A DNA stretch of 64,000 nt from Phycisphaerales bacterium (GCA_029246705.1 JAQWMQ010000023.1:62001-126000), one strand, 5' to 3'; counted from the stretch's first letter, positions 35,756 to 46,162 are shown. Translations and numbers: made by a program. The notes: a model not told the origin generated them from the sequence alone.

Positions 35756-37336
35756 TCAGGCTCGCGATTCCTCGAGCGTGTAGCCACTGGCGAGCTCGCG
35801 ATAGTGTTCGATCTGTTCCTTCTGCCAGGCCTCGTCCTTGCCGAGTTCAGCGGCCATGATCGCAGCCACCCGAGGGGCGGCTTCCATCGAGGCACGCGCG
35901 TCGAGCAGGAGTGAACGCGTACGACGTGCAAGCACATCCTCGACGGTCAGTGCCATTTCGTTCCTGACCGCCCAGACCACTTCGGCACCACGGTAGCTGA
36001 TGTTGGGATGCAGTTGCTCGGCCAGTTCGGGACGCTCGGCGGCGATGGCGTCCACCGCCGCGGCATCCGATCCGTAGTACCGACGAACGTGGTCATGCGG
36101 AAGCTTCGGATCCTCCCGGTCCATCCAACCGTGCAGGTGAAGGGTTTCGGTGATGCAGGCACGCGGCTCCAGCATCCCGACCTCGACCGCATGTTCCATG
36201 GTGTCCTCCGCCATCTTGCGGAAGGTGGTCCACTTGCCGCCCATGATCGAGACCAGTCCGGAATTGCTGACCACGACCTCATGCGATCGGGAGATCGACT
36301 TGCTGCTGCTTTCGGTACCACCCCGATGCACCAGGGGCCGCTGCCCGGCGTAGACCCCGAGCACGTCGGCACGCGTGGGGTCCTTGGCCATGTATCGAGC
36401 GGCGTTGCGCAGAATGAACTCGATCTCCTCTTCCAGTGCGCGCGGTTCGAGATCGGCCTTCTTCATGGGGGTGTCGGTGGTTCCGACCAGCAATCGGTCA
36501 TGCCAGGGAATGACGAAGAGCACGCGCCCGTCGTCGGTGTGGGGCACCATGATCGCGTTCTCACCCGGACCGAAGGACTTGTCGAGAACCAGGTGGACGC
36601 CCTGCGCGGGCTCGATCATCGTGATCGCCTCGGCATCATCGAGACGGCGGACCTCGTCGGAGAAGATCCCGGTGGCATTGACCACCACCTTGGCGTTGAT
36701 CTCGTGAACGGTTCCGGTCTCCTCGTCACGGACCCGGACGCGGTCGATGTGACCGTCGGTCTTCAGGATCTCGACGACCTTCATCTGGTTGAGCACGACC
36801 GCACCGTGATCGGCGGCGGTTCGCGCCAGGGTGATCGCAAGCCGGGCGTCGTCGAACTGCCCGTCGTGGTACATGGTGCCGCCGTCGAGCCCCTCCTGCT
36901 GGACGTTCGGGATGGCCTCGATGGTCGCCTTTCGACTGAGGTGCCGACTCTTCTCGAGGTTGAGCTTGCCGGCCAGAGCGTCGTAGAGCTTGAGACCCAC
37001 GCCGTAGAAGGGACCTTCCCACCACTTGTAGGCGGGAACGATGAAGGCGAGGTCGGTGACGATGTGCGGGGCGTTCTGGTAGAGGAGACCGCGTTCACGG
37101 AGTGCCTCCATGACCAGGGAGATGTTCATCTGCTCCAGGTAGCGAACCCCGCCGTGCACGAGCTTGGTGCTTCGACTGGAAGTGGCCTTGGCGAAATCAT
37201 GCGCTTCGAACAAGACGGTCCGGTAGCCACGGGAAGCCGCATCGACCGCAACTCCGAGCCCGGACGCCCCCCCGCCGATCACCACGACATCGAATGCTTC
37301 GCCATCCAGGCCGGCCATCATCTCTTCACGATTCAT
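35756..37336 (-). CDS. glpD: FAD-dependent glycerol-3-phosphate dehydrogenase
   Basis: Oxidises glycerol-3-phosphate to dihydroxyacetone phosphate at the membrane and passes electrons to quinone. The 526-residue protein has the FAD-binding VVVIGGGASGLGVAVDAASRG (about residues 15-35), SSRSTKLVHGGVRYLEQ (about 60), and the C-terminal DAO helical domain (VEDVLARRTRSLLLDARA). It lies 30 bases after glpK and 5 before the MFS gene. Confidence 0.95.
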   Translation of the reverse strand: MNREEMMAGLDGEAFDVVVIGGGASGLGVAVDAASRGYRTVLFEAHDFAKATSSRSTKLVHGGVRYLEQMNISLVMEALRERGLLYQNAPHIVTDLAFIVPAYKWWEGPFYGVGLKLYDALAGKLNLEKSRHLSRKATIEAIPNVQQEGLDGGTMYHDGQFDDARLAITLARTAADHGAVVLNQMKVVEILKTDGHIDRVRVRDEETGTVHEINAKVVVNATGIFSDEVRRLDDAEAITMIEPAQGVHLVLDKSFGPGENAIMVPHTDDGRVLFVIPWHDRLLVGTTDTPMKKADLEPRALEEEIEFILRNAARYMAKDPTRADVLGVYAGQRPLVHRGGTESSSKSISRSHEVVVSNSGLVSIMGGKWTTFRKMAEDTMEHAVEVGMLEPRACITETLHLHGWMDREDPKLPHDHVRRYYGSDAAAVDAIAAERPELAEQLHPNISYRGAEVVWAVRNEMALTVEDVLARRTRSLLLDARASMEAAPRVAAIMAAELGKDEAWQKEQIEHYRELASGYTLEESRA

Positions 37337-37366
37337 CGGAGCTCCTTCAAGTCTCGATCTGCTTGG

Positions 37367-38866
37367 CTAGTCTTCGATCCAGTGCAGTGCACGTTCGACG
37401 GCACGTTTCCATTGCTTGAGGTGTGCCTGGCGTGTCTCATCATCCATGTCGGGCTCGAAGACACGTTCGACCTCACGGTGCGATTCGAGATCATCGACGC
37501 TCTTCCAGTACCCGACCGCGAGGCCGGCCATGTAGGCCGCACCCTGCGCAGTCGACTCGAGCACCTTCGGTCGTTCGACACGGACATCGAGCAGGTTCGC
37601 CTGCATCTGCATCAGCAGGTTGCTGGCGGCTGCTCCGCCGTCGACCCTGAGAATCGGCAGATCGACCTGGCCGTCTTCCATCATGATGCCGAGGACATCG
37701 GAACTTCGCAGGGCAAGTGACTCGAGCGTCGCCCGCGCGATGTGCGCCTTGGTGCTTCCGCGCGTGAGCCCGAGGATCACACCACGAGCGGTCGGATCCC
37801 AGTACGGCGCGCCCAGACCGGCGAAGGCCGGGACGACCTGGACCCCGCCGCTGTCCTCGACGCTTTCCGCGAGCTCGTTCACCTGCGGGGCCGAGTCGAT
37901 GATCTCGAGTCCGTCCCGAAGCCACTGGATCGAGGCACCGGCCATGAAGACCGAACCCTCGAGTGCGTGCTGCGTCGGTTCGTCACCGATCTTCCAGGCG
38001 ACGGTGGTCAGGAGGTTGTTCTTGCTGTGGATGATCTTCTCGCCGGTGTTCATCAGCAGGAAGCAGCCGGTGCCGTAGGTGTTCTTCGCCATGCCCGGCC
38101 GGGTGCACAATTGACCGAAGAGCGCCGCCTGCTGATCGCCGATCATGCCCGCAACCGGGATGGCTGCGCCGATATGACGAGGATCAGACTCGCCGAGAAC
38201 CTGGCTGCAGGGAACGATCTCGGGCAGGATCTCCCGGGGGACCGTGAAGAGATCCAGCAGGTCCTGGCACCAGTCGCCGGTGTTGATGTCGTAGAGCAGG
38301 GTACGGCAGGCATTCGAGACGTCGGTGGCATGCACGCGTCCATCGGTCAGCTTCCAGGCCAGCCAGCATTCGATGGTGCCGGCGGCCAGTTCACCCTTCT
38401 CGGCCCGGGCGCGCGCACCGGGCACGTTGTCGAGCAGCCATTTCAGCTTGGTTCCGGAGAAGTAGGGATCAAGGACGAGGCCGGTCTTCTGCTGGAGCAT
38501 CTCGGCATGGCCATCGGCCCGCAGCTCGTCGCAGTAGGCCGTGGTACGTCGATCCTGCCAGACGATCGCATGATGCAGCGGTTCGCCGGTGGAACGGTCC
38601 CAGAGGACGATCGTCTCCCGCTGGTTGGTGATCCCCAGGCCGGCGATCTGGTCGGGCTTGATGCCGGCATTCTTGATGGCGCCCTTGATGACCTCGATCT
38701 GTTTCGACCAGATCTCGTTGGCATCATGCTCGACCCAACCGGGCTTCGGGAAGAACTGTTCGAATTCGGTCTGGGAGACGCCACGCATCGAACCTGATTC
38801 ATCGAAGACGATTGCCCGGGTGGAACTCGTTCCCTCGTCGAGAGCAAGCATGAACTTGTCGGACAT
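37367..38866 (-). CDS. glpK: Glycerol kinase
   Basis: Phosphorylates glycerol with ATP, the first step of glycerol use. The 499-residue FGGY kinase starts with [19 protein letters not shown], has [20 protein letters not shown] (about residue 80), and the C-terminal FGGY signature region [18 protein letters not shown]. Start ATG 38866 (MSDKFML) has AAGGA ten bases upstream. It is the first gene of a four-gene operon with glpD, an MFS carrier and a large secreted protein. No glpF facilitator is visible. Confidence 0.96.
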   Translation of the reverse strand: MSDKFMLALDEGTSSTRAIVFDESGSMRGVSQTEFEQFFPKPGWVEHDANEIWSKQIEVIKGAIKNAGIKPDQIAGLGITNQRETIVLWDRSTGEPLHHAIVWQDRRTTAYCDELRADGHAEMLQQKTGLVLDPYFSGTKLKWLLDNVPGARARAEKGELAAGTIECWLAWKLTDGRVHATDVSNACRTLLYDINTGDWCQDLLDLFTVPREILPEIVPCSQVLGESDPRHIGAAIPVAGMIGDQQAALFGQLCTRPGMAKNTYGTGCFLLMNTGEKIIHSKNNLLTTVAWKIGDEPTQHALEGSVFMAGASIQWLRDGLEIIDSAPQVNELAESVEDSGGVQVVPAFAGLGAPYWDPTARGVILGLTRGSTKAHIARATLESLALRSSDVLGIMMEDGQVDLPILRVDGGAAASNLLMQMQANLLDVRVERPKVLESTAQGAAYMAGLAVGYWKSVDDLESHREVERVFEPDMDDETRQAHLKQWKRAVERALHWIED

Positions 38867-39032
38867 GTGCGTGGATCCTTCCATTCAGGTGTGCTCTAAG
38901 CGTAACTGAAAGTACGGATACACGTCCGGTCGGGGATGGCCGGCGTAAAGGTGGAATTCTCTCCCGACGACCGAGCACCCCGGGACGTTCCGGAACCTCG
39001 ATGTGTTTCGTGGGCAAGCGCGGGCCAGGGCC

Positions 39033-41642
39033 TCACTCGGAGGGTTCGACCACGACGGCAGCGTTCATCTCATCATTGAGCGCAGCCAAGGAGGGAAAAC
39101 GTGTGCGCTGGACTGGCGTGAGCAACCGGGCGACACGGCGAAGCGTACGGTCCGAAAGCTCGGCGCGCTCGTATTCGGCACGCTCGTTCTGGCTGAAGAA
39201 CTCGATGAACCGGTTCTGGTCGAAAGATGGATCTGAACTCATGTCACCGGCAGACATGATCCGATCGATCTCTTCCTGACCCTCGACCATCGATGCGGAA
39301 AGTTCCTCCCACCGTTCCGTGTACTCCGCTTCAAGCTTGCCGATCTTGACCAGCTGGTCGTCATCAAGATCCTGCATGGAGAAGATCCCCCTGAAAAAAG
39401 GCTTGATGTTGGTCTTATCCCTGTAGACGCGCGGATTGCAGGCGACCCGATATTCGGCCTGGAACCGGGCCAGCTTGTCCCCGGGCAGGATCTCCTGGAG
39501 ACCGTCCATGAACCTGTCGTCCTGGCTGGAGGCCTCGCCCTTGAGCAGACTCAGCTGTTCGAGCATGTTCGAGTCCCGTAGGTTGCTCATCGGGTTGCCC
39601 ATCGCGCTGCTCTCGAACTCGTCGAGATCGGAGTCGCCTTCGTAATAGGCGTTGGTATTCTCGTAGAACCGACGCTGCTTCAACTCGCCACTCTTCTTCA
39701 TGGACAATTCCATCTCGAAACACACCTTGCGGGCCTCGAGCATCGCATCAGCGCTTGCAAGGACGTACGCTGCCAACGCCTCTCGTTCGTCGGTCTCCAG
39801 TTCGAGGTCAAGCAGGAACGAAATCGGGCTGACCACCTGACTCGACGAATACGGGGACCACCCCATCACGTCCGATCCCCCGGACAGACTTGCTTCATGC
39901 GCACGTTCGAGTGCAAGAAGTTCAACCGTAGGAACCGATTCCTCACGAACTGCATGCTGCAGGTTTTCGAAGAAGACTCGATCGATCTTCAGTGACGATT
40001 CAATCGCGGAACGGAGAAGATTCGACGCTGTCTCGACCCGGGATTCGTACGCCTTCTCGTCGGAAGCGACTTCCATGTAGCGAAATTGCAGTTCATTCGA
40101 CTCATTCTTCAGCGGTGACACCGACTTGCCCCAGTCCGCCAGATACTCCTCGTGAAGCGCCTCGAAAACCGGAATCTGCCAGTCTTCGACCCCGACCAGG
40201 CGCCGAATGCGAGCAAGGTCCACGACGCTGATCGGGTGAAGGATCCAATCACGTGGCGATGGCGGGTCGGAAACGATCATCGCAGTGGAACCTGCCACAC
40301 CAACCGCCATGGTCGAGTTGGGCGCGCGTTCATCATCAGACCAACCATGGACGAGGATGACATACAGGGTTGCTCGATCACGCTGATCGAGGTCCGCAAG
40401 CACGTTCGAGACCTCCTTCTCGTACTTCACCCTGAGTGCCTTATGTTCGGATTGATTCTTCTCGATCTTCTCCCGAATCAATGCACCCGGTGACTCTTCC
40501 AGATCATTGGCAGGGTCGAAACTCATGGAATCGACCATGGTGGCAGCCGGGTCGTAGTCCTTCAGGAAAATGACCTTCTGGTCGAGAAGCAGATGATGCT
40601 CGGAGATGTAGCGATCGGCGATGATCCTGATCCGTTCGCGCATATCGGGCGTCAATGAATCATGTTCAAGCACCCGATCGATGCGGCTCACCAGATCCGC
40701 CGAGGAGTTGACGGACACGTCTCGATTCATGAAGTACAAGCCATCGCGCGGATCAAAGCACATCTTGAGTCGGCGAGCCGACCGCGAATCGAGAACGCCA
40801 CACAACTGCCGCAACGTTCGTTGATTCAGGGACCGGATCTTCGCCGAGATCTCCGTCGTCTCCTGCAGCGACCTGGCGTAGGCCACCTGCATGCTGGCCA
40901 TCACCCGTTCCATCAACTCCGAGTCGAAGTCACGGGACGACAACCTGTCCAGATCGGCGGGGTCATGCTTCTCGAGTTCCTCGATGAGCACCAACATCGC
41001 ATTCGAGGATTTTCGATGGAGGTCCGACATCAATCTGGTCAGTTTGTGCTCGTAGTCAAGCAACATGTGATCCATCAGGGCAAGGTCGGCGTTCGTGATG
41101 CTGGCACTACCGACAGCTGCCCAGAGGTCATAGACGGAGCCCAATCCCATCTGACTGTTGGCGAGCATTCCGGAAAACATTCGCATGCGTTGCCTGGTCT
41201 GCCGGGCTCGCTCGAGGGCGGCATACTGGTCTTCGCGGAGAATCGACAGGACTGAATTCAGAAGCGCATCATCGACACCGCGGATCAGCTTCTCGACCCG
41301 GGCAAGATCTCGCAGGTACTTCTCCACCACCGCACGAGTTGGAACCGCGCCGCCCTGCATCTCCGTGGAGTTCTCCAGGAATGTCGCGATGGCTCCATCA
41401 CGAAGCTCCTTGAAGGAATCGAGATAGACATCCCGAGCGTCCTCGATGAGCTCCCACTGTTCAAAGGTGGGTTTCACGTGACGGTTCAGAAGCTGGGTGA
41501 ACTCCTTGGTGGAGATCGGGTCGGGCAACTGATTCATCGTGCCCTGGGCGAACAGTGCGGTGCCCGGCAGGAGAGCCGCGAGGACGATGAACAGCGTGGA
41601 GATGCGCACGGCGAACGAAGCCCTGGAGAGAAGAGATGTCAT
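39033..41642 (-). CDS. Giant helical secreted protein with CpxP/Spy-like motifs, paralogue B
   Basis: An 869-residue exported protein (signal peptide RISTLFIVLAALLPGTALFAQ). Almost all the rest is predicted helical and highly charged. Short segments resembling the LTxxQ motif of periplasmic CpxP/Spy chaperones recur: VKPTFEQWELIEDARDVYL (57-75), LREDQYAAL, LTPDMRERI, VGVEDWQIPVFEALHEEYL, LETDEREAL, LDDDQLVKI and, near the end, LTPVQRTRF. It is colinear with the upstream paralogue A from the shared AQGTxxQLPDP start to NPRVYRD near the end. Function unknown; a multi-domain periplasmic scaffold or chaperone is my guess. ATG 41642 begins the signal peptide. Confidence 0.8.
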   Translation of the reverse strand: MTSLLSRASFAVRISTLFIVLAALLPGTALFAQGTMNQLPDPISTKEFTQLLNRHVKPTFEQWELIEDARDVYLDSFKELRDGAIATFLENSTEMQGGAVPTRAVVEKYLRDLARVEKLIRGVDDALLNSVLSILREDQYAALERARQTRQRMRMFSGMLANSQMGLGSVYDLWAAVGSASITNADLALMDHMLLDYEHKLTRLMSDLHRKSSNAMLVLIEELEKHDPADLDRLSSRDFDSELMERVMASMQVAYARSLQETTEISAKIRSLNQRTLRQLCGVLDSRSARRLKMCFDPRDGLYFMNRDVSVNSSADLVSRIDRVLEHDSLTPDMRERIRIIADRYISEHHLLLDQKVIFLKDYDPAATMVDSMSFDPANDLEESPGALIREKIEKNQSEHKALRVKYEKEVSNVLADLDQRDRATLYVILVHGWSDDERAPNSTMAVGVAGSTAMIVSDPPSPRDWILHPISVVDLARIRRLVGVEDWQIPVFEALHEEYLADWGKSVSPLKNESNELQFRYMEVASDEKAYESRVETASNLLRSAIESSLKIDRVFFENLQHAVREESVPTVELLALERAHEASLSGGSDVMGWSPYSSSQVVSPISFLLDLELETDEREALAAYVLASADAMLEARKVCFEMELSMKKSGELKQRRFYENTNAYYEGDSDLDEFESSAMGNPMSNLRDSNMLEQLSLLKGEASSQDDRFMDGLQEILPGDKLARFQAEYRVACNPRVYRDKTNIKPFFRGIFSMQDLDDDQLVKIGKLEAEYTERWEELSASMVEGQEEIDRIMSAGDMSSDPSFDQNRFIEFFSQNERAEYERAELSDRTLRRVARLLTPVQRTRFPSLAALNDEMNAAVVVEPSE

Positions 41643-41896
41643 CTGACTGCTTGCCTCACGAAAGGTTGAAAGGAATTGCGCAAGACTCCTCGCCTGAAGC
41701 GAGTCGAAAGGAGCGAACAGCACAGTCATGAGATTCACCCGGAACACCAAGAGAATACCAGTCGCCGGAACAAACCATTGATTCATTGCTCAATCGGCAT
41801 CACTTTGTTGTTGGGCCTGACCATGCCCCGGTTTCAATCAAGACGCGTCGTTCCTGACGGCTCGTCGACCGCGTTCGTGCCAGAATATCGCCATTT

Positions 41897-44419
41897 TCAG
41901 AGCTCTATTCGGTCCAGCGCACGAATTCGACGTCTCTGCTCGGGCGTGAGGTAACGGTGAAGTCGCCTCAATGCCCGATGGCTTGCTTCGTTGCGTTCGA
42001 AATCAAGGGCGGCGTAGCGCTGTTGCAGCGCTTGCCATGTGCCGTATTCATCGGGCGAGCTGTTGGCCCCGAAACCATTCAACTGCTTCTTGAGCACGAC
42101 CATGTCGCTGCTGAGACGGTTCCATTCACGGTCATATTCGGCGAGCACTTCGGCAATGGCATCGAGCTGTTCACTGGTCAGATCCGAGAACTGCAGGGCC
42201 AGATCGATGGGCACTGTTGCGGAATTGGGATCGCGATAGACGTATGGATTGGTGGCACGCTTCCACGCGGAGAGAAACAAGGCCTTCGGTTCAGGATCGA
42301 GCCGCTGCGCGAGACCGTCGACGAAACCGACCTGAGCGAGATTCCACGACTCGACCTGATCGCCGTACTGACCGGACAGCTCGTCGGAGATCCTTCGGTA
42401 TTCGATGCCATGGTCCGTCGACGTGAGGGTCCCGTCCGTCATGCCCTGGCTGAGGCGGATGTTCATCTCGTGGAAACGCTGCTCGGAACTGAATCGCAGG
42501 TCGCGAGCAAGGCTTGCCTGTTCGAGAAACCCAGCAGCTTCCGACATGAAGTACGCGTCAAGCCGACTTCTCTGTTCGGGGTCCAGTTCAAGGTCGTCGA
42601 CGACCTCGAAGACATTCGCCGGTCGATAGGCGGTCTGCCCGGGACTGAAGAAAGGGTCGGTGCCGCGAAGGTAGCGATCAAGCTCTCTTTCAAGGCGGAA
42701 GCGCAGGAGGGCTGATTCCTGCTTCGAGCTCATGGCGCCTCCAAGATCATCGAAGAAGGATCGCTCCAGATCGACGATCCTCTCGGTGGCATCATGGGCA
42801 TGGGCGTAGGCCAGTTGAAGCTTCGAGACGTCGGCTTTCTGTCGCTTCGTGTCAGGATTCACGCTGTAGATCGACGCTTGCGCGGATGAACACTGCTCGT
42901 CAATGGGTGCTATCTGATTCTTCCAGGCGGCTACGTAATCCTCGTGAATGGTGTCAAGGATCGCCTGCTGCCATGGTTCGGGGTCGAGTTCCCTGCGGAT
43001 TCGCTCGAGTTCACGTCGGGTCAAGCGGTCGGGGATGAAGTCGGACGGACCACCCCGCCTGGGGTTGCGAACGCTCGAGGACTCGGGGTATTCAGGACGA
43101 TCCTCCTCGAGCTCCGTATTCCTGCCGCCGCTCTCGATGATCGCGATCTGTCGCGGCGAAGCGGAGGCCTCGAACAGTCGCAGCAGTTCGGAGTGTGTCG
43201 ATTCCGCGAGTGCGGCCCGGAGCCCGGCACGTTCATCAATCGATTCACGAAGCTTCCTGATCTGTTCGAGGACCGGATCCTCGGAATCAAGAACGATCTC
43301 GAAACGCATCAGCGGGTCCTCGATCTCCGAGAGTTCCTGCAGGAGTTCGGTCATTCGGACGACATGACGATCATCGGCAGTGTGCATCCCACGTCGGAGC
43401 ACCTGGAGCTGGTCACGCTGGTCAGGGCTCAGCTCGTCCTTTTCGAGCAGACGGGTGAAGGTTCGATCGACGTTGAGCGGGTCGCGAGGAATGCGGCCTT
43501 CCGAGGCACGCTCGACACAGGCCATGCGAACCCGGCGACCGACGTCCTCCCCGAGAAGCGATTCGATGCGCTCGAACGATTTCCGATCCAGGGATTCGAT
43601 CCGCTGACGGACCTTGAGCCCCTCGACCTGGGCTGATTCGTAGGCCGCCTGGAACGCCTTGATCGCCTTCTGCGCCTCTTCCGAGTTGGCGGAGGCGTTG
43701 CCATACACCTCGCCGAGACCACGATTCTGGAGTTCCTCGACCAGCACCATGAACATCGAGGTCTGGGCCTTGCGCCAGGCTCGCAGACCAGCGGTGAGTT
43801 CCTCCTCGTAACCGATGAGCACGGGATCGATCGTCGTGAATCCCTCTGGACCGATCTCCCGCTCGAACGAGGTCAGGATCTCCCAGAGATCGATCCCCGG
43901 TTCCTGGGCGGCGAAACCGGACGTGAGGCTCTCCCGCTCTCTCGCCAGTCGCACCCGATTCAGTCCGGCCAGCTGCCCTTCGTCGAGGATCTCAGCGATC
44001 TCGCCGAACAGCCGGGCATCTTCCTCGTTGATCCTCGCCCTGGTTGCGTCGAGTCGACGGACGAACTCCTTCGCCGTCCGAGCATCCGGGACGGCTCCCA
44101 TCTCCTTTTGGGCGAACTCGAGGAAGCGCGCGATGTCACCATCGCGCAGAAGCGCGAATCGTTCGAGATAGGCTTCGTGCAGGTCCTCGATGAGGCCCCA
44201 CTGCGACACGGTGGGTGAGACGAATCGGTCGAGGTCACGACTGAGAACCCGGCTGCCCATCGGGTCGGGGAGTTGCTCCCCGGTTCCCTGGGCGAACGCC
44301 GTCGTCGAGACCACGAGCAGCAGGAGCGGCAGAAGACCTGCAAGCACTCGAGCGTGGAGCGAGTCGACTCGTCGCACACGGGTTTCCCCATGCCATGCCG
44401 GCTGCCCACTCACATGCAT
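41897..44419 (-). CDS. Giant helical secreted protein with CpxP/Spy-like motifs, paralogue A
   Basis: An 840-residue exported protein with a hydrophobic signal core (VLAGGLLPLL-like; about residues 25-43) ending AFAQG. The mature part is nearly all charged helix. LTxxQ-like sites lie at about 145 (LDEGQ), 330 (LSPDQ), 478 (LDPEP), 612 (LDPEQ), 707 (LDPEP), 747 (LTSEQ) and 824 (LTPEQ), each followed by an amphipathic helix. NPYVYRD at about 724 is shared with paralogue B. The n-region before the signal core is long, so a later GTG start is possible. ATG 44419 overlaps the DinB-like stop by 10 bases. Confidence 0.8.
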   Translation of the reverse strand: MHVSGQPAWHGETRVRRVDSLHARVLAGLLPLLLLVVSTTAFAQGTGEQLPDPMGSRVLSRDLDRFVSPTVSQWGLIEDLHEAYLERFALLRDGDIARFLEFAQKEMGAVPDARTAKEFVRRLDATRARINEEDARLFGEIAEILDEGQLAGLNRVRLARERESLTSGFAAQEPGIDLWEILTSFEREIGPEGFTTIDPVLIGYEEELTAGLRAWRKAQTSMFMVLVEELQNRGLGEVYGNASANSEEAQKAIKAFQAAYESAQVEGLKVRQRIESLDRKSFERIESLLGEDVGRRVRMACVERASEGRIPRDPLNVDRTFTRLLEKDELSPDQRDQLQVLRRGMHTADDRHVVRMTELLQELSEIEDPLMRFEIVLDSEDPVLEQIRKLRESIDERAGLRAALAESTHSELLRLFEASASPRQIAIIESGGRNTELEEDRPEYPESSSVRNPRRGGPSDFIPDRLTRRELERIRRELDPEPWQQAILDTIHEDYVAAWKNQIAPIDEQCSSAQASIYSVNPDTKRQKADVSKLQLAYAHAHDATERIVDLERSFFDDLGGAMSSKQESALLRFRLERELDRYLRGTDPFFSPGQTAYRPANVFEVVDDLELDPEQRSRLDAYFMSEAAGFLEQASLARDLRFSSEQRFHEMNIRLSQGMTDGTLTSTDHGIEYRRISDELSGQYGDQVESWNLAQVGFVDGLAQRLDPEPKALFLSAWKRATNPYVYRDPNSATVPIDLALQFSDLTSEQLDAIAEVLAEYDREWNRLSSDMVVLKKQLNGFGANSSPDEYGTWQALQQRYAALDFERNEASHRALRRLHRYLTPEQRRRIRALDRIEL

Positions 44420-44925
44420 GAACCGAGCCCCATGGCTCGACGCCACATGCTGACCTGACCGAGGTGCATCATGGTGTGACTGCAGGTCATGAAGGTCAGG
44501 GCATTGCCGACCAGACCGAAGAAGTCGCGATAGGGACCCTCGGGCAGTTCGTTTCGGAGAATCTCGGGGTCGACGGAAGGCAGGATCTCGATCGCTCGTT
44601 CATGCGTCTCGAAGAAGGCGGAGGTGATCACGTCCATCGACGCATACCGGCCGTCCTGTTCGACGCACTCCGTACCGTGCGCGTAGGTCTCGGTGGGATA
44701 GGGAAGCTCGACGACCGCATCCGGGCGACCGACCATCTCGAACCAGAAGTTCGGATAGATGGAGAGGTGACCGTAGTTGAACGCGGGGTGGTTGAAATTC
44801 GCCATCGGCATGTGCGCGAAGGTCTTGGGATCGATATCGGTCAGAAGCGAGCGCCCGTACCCGACACACTTCTCGAGTGCGGCGACGATGTGGGTGATGT
44901 GGCTGTCGATGGCTTGGTTGGTCAT
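44410..44925 (-). CDS. DinB-superfamily protein
   Basis: A 171-residue four-helix-bundle protein of the DinB/YfiT superfamily. Expected metal-ligand positions are visible: His in NYGHLSIYPNFW (about residue 51) and the C-terminal pair in CSHTMMHLGQVSMWRR (about 150-160). Members bind divalent metal and several are thiol-dependent transferases, but the reaction here is unknown. ATG 44925 (MTNQAID) is preferred over the longer frame, which overlaps the ThiF-like gene. It is probably co-transcribed with its neighbours. Confidence 0.8.
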   Translation of the reverse strand: MTNQAIDSHITHIVAALEKCVGYGRSLLTDIDPKTFAHMPMANFNHPAFNYGHLSIYPNFWFEMVGRPDAVVELPYPTETYAHGTECVEQDGRYASMDVITSAFFETHERAIEILPSVDPEILRNELPEGPYRDFFGLVGNALTFMTCSHTMMHLGQVSMWRRAMGLGSCM

Positions 44926-44974
44926 GGTGTCTGCAAGTCCGTTGAAAGTATGAAAGGTGAGTCGAGTCAGGTCG

Positions 44975-46084
44975 TCACTGCCCGATGAATCGGGCATAGG
45001 TGCTTCGTGCGAATTCAGGTTCGGGCGAACCGGTGATGATGGCCCGCCCGTCCGGGAAGATCATCAGTTCGACCGCTTCGCCGGAATCGCCTTCGAGCCC
45101 TCGAATGGTACCCCTGAGGGTGCCGTTTCCGAGCAGGAAATCTCCATGCGGTTGCAGTCGTTGCGCCAGCTCGGCGAGGTCAAGCGTCACAGAACCACCT
45201 CCGGGGACGATCTGCACGGCGTTGCGCCCGCAGAGGGTGACCGCCTGTTCCTCGGAAGCCACATCGAGATGGGGAAAGAGCCGTTGTGCGCAACAGGGAC
45301 AGTCGACCCGGCGGGCCGAGTCGAGCGTCATGCGTCGCTGGGTGTTCGCCCAGAGGTCCCAGGAGACGAGATCCCGGTCGAGGGCGTCGATCGCGCCCAC
45401 CATCAGCTTGATCGCCTGGGCGACCTGGTGACTGGAGACGGTGGCGACCGCCGCGGCGAGCACGCCCGCGGTATCGCAGGTCGGCGTGGAACCCGGAGGC
45501 GGCGCCTCGGGAAAGATGCAGCGCAGGCAGGGTGTCGACGCGTCTTCGTTCCAGGTGATCGCGGCATCCCGAGCGGACGCCGCGGAACGTCCGGTCGGCA
45601 GGATCGGCATCGACATGCCGCCGGTCGCGACCGCGCCGCCGTAGATCCAGGGAACGCCCTCGCGAACGCAGGCATCGTTCAGCAGGTAGCGCGTCGGAAA
45701 GTTGTCGAGCCCGTCGATCACCAGGTCGACCCCACGCAAAAGTTCGATGACGTTCTCGGTTCCGAGGTGTTCGACCACCGGGTGGACGATAAGTGAACCG
45801 TCGATCTCCCGGACCCGCCGCGCGGCGGCCTCCGCTTTCGGAGTGCCCGAAGTCACGTCGCGTTCGATGTAGAGCGTCTGCCTCTGCAGGTTGGTGGCTT
45901 CGACCACGTCACGGTCGAGCAGGGTCAGCTCCCCCACCCCGGCCCGAGCGAGCTGGTCGGTCACCACCGAGCCGAGCGCCCCGCAGCCGACGACGAGCAC
46001 ATGGGTCGCCGCGATCGCAGCCTGACCCGACTCCCCGATTCCGGGCAGGAGCATCTGGCGATGATGTCGGGGGACTTCGGTCAT
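44975..46084 (-). CDS. ThiF/MoeB/HesA-family adenylyltransferase
   Basis: E1-like enzyme that adenylates the C-terminal glycine of a sulfur-carrier protein such as ThiS or MoaD. The 369-residue protein has RHHRQMLLPGIGESGQ, the nucleotide loop VLVVGCGALGSVV (about residues 29-41), the LLDRDVVEATNLQRQ segment with the catalytic Arg (about 55-70), and zinc CxxC pairs CLRC and CPCC. Instead of a rhodanese domain, the last 100 residues form the alternative tail seen in many bacterial ThiF proteins (ELMIFPDGRAIITGSPEPEF). No thiS or moaD gene is adjacent. Confidence 0.88.
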   Translation of the reverse strand: MTEVPRHHRQMLLPGIGESGQAAIAATHVLVVGCGALGSVVTDQLARAGVGELTLLDRDVVEATNLQRQTLYIERDVTSGTPKAEAAARRVREIDGSLIVHPVVEHLGTENVIELLRGVDLVIDGLDNFPTRYLLNDACVREGVPWIYGGAVATGGMSMPILPTGRSAASARDAAITWNEDASTPCLRCIFPEAPPPGSTPTCDTAGVLAAAVATVSSHQVAQAIKLMVGAIDALDRDLVSWDLWANTQRRMTLDSARRVDCPCCAQRLFPHLDVASEEQAVTLCGRNAVQIVPGGGSVTLDLAELAQRLQPHGDFLLGNGTLRGTIRGLEGDSGEAVELMIFPDGRAIITGSPEPEFARSTYARFIGQ

Positions 46085-46127
46085 GGGCTGTCCTTGATCG
46101 ATTCTACATCGAGGCTCGATCTACCAG

Positions 46128-46162
46128 AAAAAACCGCCGCACCCTTTCGGGAGCGGCGGTTT
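46128..46162 (-). terminator. Terminator of the rpsL-rpsG transcript
   Basis: Stem AAACCGCCGC with GCGGCGGTTT, extended inward by a CCC/GGG helix across one A-A mismatch, followed on the minus strand by six U residues (A-run 46128-46133). It lies about 78 bases after the rpsG stop. Confidence 0.85.

Noticed and set aside
36008-37720. A 570-codon open frame on the plus strand
   Set aside because: It lies exactly antisense to glpD and the end of glpK, shows no family motif, and reflects GC-rich codon bias of the real genes.
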